From positions 1-16,369 of the forward strand of contig JAMOSL010000040.1 in assembly GCA_027063105.1 (NCBI GenBank): a stretch of 16,369 bases of DNA, written 5' to 3'. Under the pieces are notes generated by a model. The model was not told the origin of the DNA. It worked only from the letters and a program-made list of their open reading frames with translations, and did no database searches. Shown one piece after another: positions 13,592 to 16,369 of this stretch. The translations under genes and the position numbers were made by a program. The stretch comes from Campylobacteraceae bacterium. GTDB lineage: Bacteria > Campylobacterota > Campylobacteria > Campylobacterales > Sulfurovaceae. Each line of letters begins with the position of its first letter. Within the stretch, counting starts at the first letter, position 1.

Positions 13592-14590
13592 TCAATAAGA
13601 AACTTGCATTGTAGCACAATGTAATGCTCCACCTTCTTCTATTAATTTAGTACAATCTATTGGTATAATCTCCCTATCTGGAAATAAGGAGCGAAGAACT
13701 ATACCAGCTATTTTATCCGTTTTTGCGTTATATGTTGGATAAAGTAATGCACTATTAGTAATTAAAAAATTTGTATAATTTGCAGGTAATCTAACCCCTC
13801 TATCTCCGTACTGTGCTTCACACATAGGTAATGGAATTAATCTATATGTTTTTCCATCTACAGTTCTAAATTTTTTTAACTGTAAATGCATTTTTTGAAG
13901 AGATTTATAATGCTCATCACGATTATCTAAACATTGAACAAATGTTATTGTATCTTTATTTACAAATCTTGCTAATGTATCAATATGAGAATCTGTATCA
14001 TCTCCTGCTAAATATCCATTATCTAACCATAATATTCTTTTTGCTCCAAGAGTCTCTCTTAAAGTCCTCTCAATCTCCTCTTTTGTCTTTCCACCATTAC
14101 GATTAGAATTACATAAACATTGAGTTGTGGTTAATATTGTTCCATGACCATCACTCTCAATAGAACCACCTTCAAGTACATAATCAATCTCCTCTAATGG
14201 TGTAATACCTAAATATCCTCTATTATGAAGAGTTTTATTAACTGCATTATCCAGAGAAGCTTCAAATTTACCTCCCCAACCATCGAATTTAAAATCTAAT
14301 AATTTTCTTTTATCACCCTCTTCAATAGAAAAATAACCATAATCTCTTATCCAAGTATCATTAGTTGGTATCTCTATAAATGAAAGATTTTCCGTACTAC
14401 AAAAAAGATTTAATATTTCATCTTTATCTTTACAAATTATATAAACGGCTTGACTATAAGCAATAGCTTGTGCAATACGGATAAAAGGACTTAATGCACC
14501 CTTCAAATCCTTTTTCCAATCTGTCTCACTATGAGGAAATGACATTAATACTGCTTTCTGTTCTTCCCATTCTGCTCTTAATCGTCTCAT
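13592..14590 (-). CDS. aguA: Agmatine deiminase
   Basis: This enzyme hydrolyses agmatine to N-carbamoylputrescine and ammonia, part of putrescine synthesis from arginine. The protein has 332 residues, a little short of the roughly 360-residue norm. Signature motifs of the PAD_porph/guanidino-hydrolase family are present: NDTWIRDYG (77-85; D83), LEGGSIESDG (139-148), GDDTDSHIDT (196-205; H202, D204) and the catalytic cysteine C325 in EEGGALHCATMQ. The start ATG has an AAGGGAA ribosome site. The partner N-carbamoylputrescine amidohydrolase is not in the window. The gene is preceded by an unusually perfect sigma70 promoter. The family also contains peptidylarginine deiminases, but the length and EGGALHC motif favour agmatine. 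Confidence 0.92.
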   Translation of the reverse strand: MRRLRAEWEEQKAVLMSFPHSETDWKKDLKGALSPFIRIAQAIAYSQAVYIICKDKDEILNLFCSTENLSFIEIPTNDTWIRDYGYFSIEEGDKRKLLDFKFDGWGGKFEASLDNAVNKTLHNRGYLGITPLEEIDYVLEGGSIESDGHGTILTTTQCLCNSNRNGGKTKEEIERTLRETLGAKRILWLDNGYLAGDDTDSHIDTLARFVNKDTITFVQCLDNRDEHYKSLQKMHLQLKKFRTVDGKTYRLIPLPMCEAQYGDRGVRLPANYTNFLITNSALLYPTYNAKTDKIAGIVLRSLFPDREIIPIDCTKLIEEGGALHCATMQVSY

Positions 14591-14626
14591 ATTTTCCCTT
14601 ATTTGAATACATTTATAGAATATAAC

Positions 14627-14655
14627 ATTATATTATCTTTAGATAGCAATGTCAA
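14627..14655 (-). promoter_or_regulatory. Full-consensus sigma70 promoter of aguA
   Basis: On the leftward strand TTGACA (14650-14655) and TATAAT (14627-14632) are both exact and separated by 17 bases. Transcription would begin near 14620, about 30 bases before the ATG. Confidence 0.8.
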
Positions 14656-14661
14656 ATAGGA

Positions 14662-14675
14662 TTAAGATTTCTTAA
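14662..14675. repeat. Palindrome just upstream of the aguA -35 box
   Basis: TTAAGATTTCTTAA has exact 6-base arms around TT. It lies 6 bases upstream of the -35 and 26 bases past the nnrS stop. It may be an operator or chance. Confidence 0.35.
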
Positions 14676-14700
14676 CTCTCCTGCATATAAAGAGAAGTTG

Positions 14701-15936
14701 CTATCCTTTTATCCCGTCAGCTCTAGGGGCTAATAAGAATTTATAAAATACTTTTATATATATCATAAATGGTATAGTCCAAATAATAGAAGATAATAGA
14801 TATAACTCACTCATATACTCTTCAAAAAATGGAATTAATCCTCTCATAAATGTAGCTATAATTATAAGTGAAACCATTAAATGTGTATAGATATTTGCCG
14901 TAAGATGTCGTCCTGTGTGAATCCAACCTATTATTATCATTATCATCAAATATGCAAGTCCTAAACCACCACTTGTGATAAAGTGTCTAAAATGGTTAAT
15001 TCCATAAATATCATTATTTAAAATATCCCAACCCATTAAAGCATATCCTATTGCTAACATAAAAAATATTGGTGCAAGATACCATACATAAAATTGATTT
15101 AAGATATTTTTATCTTCCAAAATATAATCACCAGTAATAGCTAAAATTGAAGCTCCACTAGCTAATCCAATCCATCCAAGAGCTGAGTTTGTGGGGTATA
15201 AAAATTCAACTATTGTAAAAATTAATACACTAAAAACAGCAAGATTTGTAAGAGGTGGACGAGCGATATAAATATCATCAATCTCTTTATCTTCCATAAC
15301 TTCATTAATCGCTTCCATATTTACTCTTCTCATAGCAAGTAAAATTAAGATAACAATAAAGCCTAAAGCAACTTTTAAAATGCTCATACTATCAGTTGAG
15401 GCAAATCCTAGTTTTGATGCAAAAAACCAAACTTCTATGCCAAAAATAGCCACTAAAACATATCCTAAACTTGCGTGTCTTTGGAGTTTGTCTAAAACCA
15501 CATCTTTTGCAAACCAAATAAGCCAACCCAGCATTGCAAGATTTAAAATAGCAGTTAGCCAAATTCCTGTAATATCTATAAACCAAAAGCTCACTCGCCC
15601 AGCTATCCATAAAATCATAATATACTTAAGCCGTTTTCCTATAAAAGGTATCATCCCTGGGAAAAGCTCAGGCAATCCAGTGGTTAAAAATGCTAAAACT
15701 CCAGTAGTTAATATCCCAAATAACATCTCATAAATATGCCAAGTTAAAGTATCATTCATAAAAGGGATACTTATCACTCCACTCCAAACAAGCCCCCATA
15801 AAATCATAGAGATTATCATATACGGAGCCATTAGTAAAAATACTGGACGAAATCCATAAGCTAAATATGGTGGTACATCTTTTTCATCAGGATAATATAG
15901 GTAGTGGTTTGTTGCATGTAATTTTTGTTCTTCCAT
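14701..15936 (-). CDS. nnrS: NnrS family membrane protein (NO-related)
   Basis: NnrS is a polytopic inner-membrane haem- and copper-containing protein that eases nitric oxide stress and is often tied to denitrification. The protein has 411 residues and about twelve hydrophobic segments. Family marks are YGFRPVFLL (27-35), the WHIYEMLFG motif (66-74; H67 and E70), the LTTGLPELFPG segment (84-94), and HFRHFITSGGLGLAY and GWIHTGRHLTANIY in the last third. It shares a base with the stop of the upstream ABC ATPase gene (TAATG), so translation is coupled. Together with norCBEF at the other end of the window it points to handling of endogenous or host NO. No NO-responsive operator is visible because the operon start is outside the window. 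Confidence 0.92.
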   Translation of the reverse strand: MEEQKLHATNHYLYYPDEKDVPPYLAYGFRPVFLLMAPYMIISMILWGLVWSGVISIPFMNDTLTWHIYEMLFGILTTGVLAFLTTGLPELFPGMIPFIGKRLKYIMILWIAGRVSFWFIDITGIWLTAILNLAMLGWLIWFAKDVVLDKLQRHASLGYVLVAIFGIEVWFFASKLGFASTDSMSILKVALGFIVILILLAMRRVNMEAINEVMEDKEIDDIYIARPPLTNLAVFSVLIFTIVEFLYPTNSALGWIGLASGASILAITGDYILEDKNILNQFYVWYLAPIFFMLAIGYALMGWDILNNDIYGINHFRHFITSGGLGLAYLMIMIIIGWIHTGRHLTANIYTHLMVSLIIIATFMRGLIPFFEEYMSELYLLSSIIWTIPFMIYIKVFYKFLLAPRADGIKG

Positions 15937-16369
15937 TATTTTTTCCCCATTAGTTGTAATTCAAATGTATTAATTATAGTTTCATCTTGTAAAATTTTGG
16001 CAGTCTCTTCATAAACAAATTTATCATCTCGCTCTTTTTGAGGCAGAATATAATCAAACTTTTTTACAATATGCCCAGGGTCTGCTTCTAGTAAAAGTAT
16101 CTTATCACTTAATCTGATTGCTTCCATAATATCGTGAGTGATAAATAAAATTGTTATCTCTTTTTTATCTATCATATCTATTAAAATAGTTTGCAACTCT
16201 TGCTTTAATCCAATATCAAGAGCCGAAAATGGTTCATCTAAAAAAAGTAGAGATGGTTTAACAACTAAAGCTCTTGCAAAACTAACTCTTTGTTTCATCC
16301 CTCCACTTAAATCTTTTGGAAACTTATCAAAATCATCCTCTTCTAATCCAAATTTAAGTGCAATATCTT
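15936..16369 (-). CDS. ABC transporter ATPase, NitT/TauT-like, 5' end beyond the window
   Basis: The frame is open to the window edge. The ATG at 16296-16298 is internal, since the codons before it read PKDLSGG and complete the signature LSGGMKQRV. Visible parts are the signature (near 16287-16310), Walker B SLLFLDEPFSALD and the H-loop FITHDIMEA. Walker A and the Q-loop are outside. The FSALD, KKEITILFITHD and EAIRLSDKILLL wording is typical of the nitrate/sulfonate/taurine group (NrtD/SsuB/TauB). It is coupled to nnrS by TAATG, which hints at transport of nitrate, nitrite or another nitrogen or metal substrate. Permease and binding-protein genes would lie beyond the right edge. Confidence 0.85.
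   Translation of the reverse strand, partial: DIALKFGLEEDDFDKFPKDLSGGMKQRVSFARALVVKPSLLFLDEPFSALDIGLKQELQTILIDMIDKKEITILFITHDIMEAIRLSDKILLLEADPGHIVKKFDYILPQKERDDKFVYEETAKILQDETIINTFELQLMGKK

Noticed and set aside
15380..15733. 117-residue rightward open frame opposite nnrS
   Set aside because: It is antisense to conserved NnrS codons with no ribosome site or recognisable domain.

Overview
The window is AT-rich (roughly 30% GC by eye), densely coded, and carries housekeeping proteins of a type seen in Campylobacterota (Sulfurimonas/Arcobacter-like). The evidence for that lineage is indirect: short intergenic spaces, TATAAT/TAAAAT -10 boxes mostly without a clear -35, a Campylobacterota-type mix of genes, and a nitric oxide reductase/NnrS gene set typical of denitrifying members. 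The genus cannot be fixed from this sequence alone. I see no tRNA, rRNA, CRISPR array, transposase or integrase. No gene-free stretch exceeds 300 bases.

Left part (1-5080), nitric oxide respiration plus an inserted cassette. norC and norB run leftward and encode a cNOR-type nitric oxide reductase with all expected haem and FeB ligands. norE and norF run rightward from the same divergent promoter region. Leftward of norB, a two-gene cassette follows: an SMC/ABC-type ATPase carrying a membrane hairpin inside its nucleotide-binding domain, overlapping by 14 bases an HNH-like protein of the TIGR02646/PtuB type. Five bases after the HNH gene, a further leftward gene runs off the window; its first 30 residues look like the start of NorD. 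The cassette therefore appears to sit inside the nor operon. It resembles Septu (PtuA-PtuB), but the membrane hairpin, the loss of most zinc-knuckle cysteines and a pentanucleotide repeat in the coding sequence make it unusual. It is the most interesting system in the window. A short orphan coding remnant lies between it and norB.

Middle part (5081-12322), housekeeping. A leftward run encodes release factor 2 (prfB), a BioF-like PLP synthase, a lone ABC ATPase, penicillin-binding protein 1A and an RluA-type pseudouridine synthase. Three of these genes are packed by short overlaps. Divergent from prfB, rplU-rpmA (L21, L27) run rightward and end in a hairpin that overlaps the 3' end of aroK. 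A small conserved-looking hypothetical gene and aroK form a leftward pair.

Right part (12323-16369), stress and nitrogen genes, all leftward. These are thiol peroxidase (tpx), an unrecognised 130-residue protein, agmatine deiminase with a full-consensus sigma70 promoter, nnrS, and the 3' part of a NitT/TauT-type ABC ATPase joined to nnrS by a TAATG junction. NnrS links this end functionally to the nor genes at the other end: both point to an organism that makes or meets nitric oxide.
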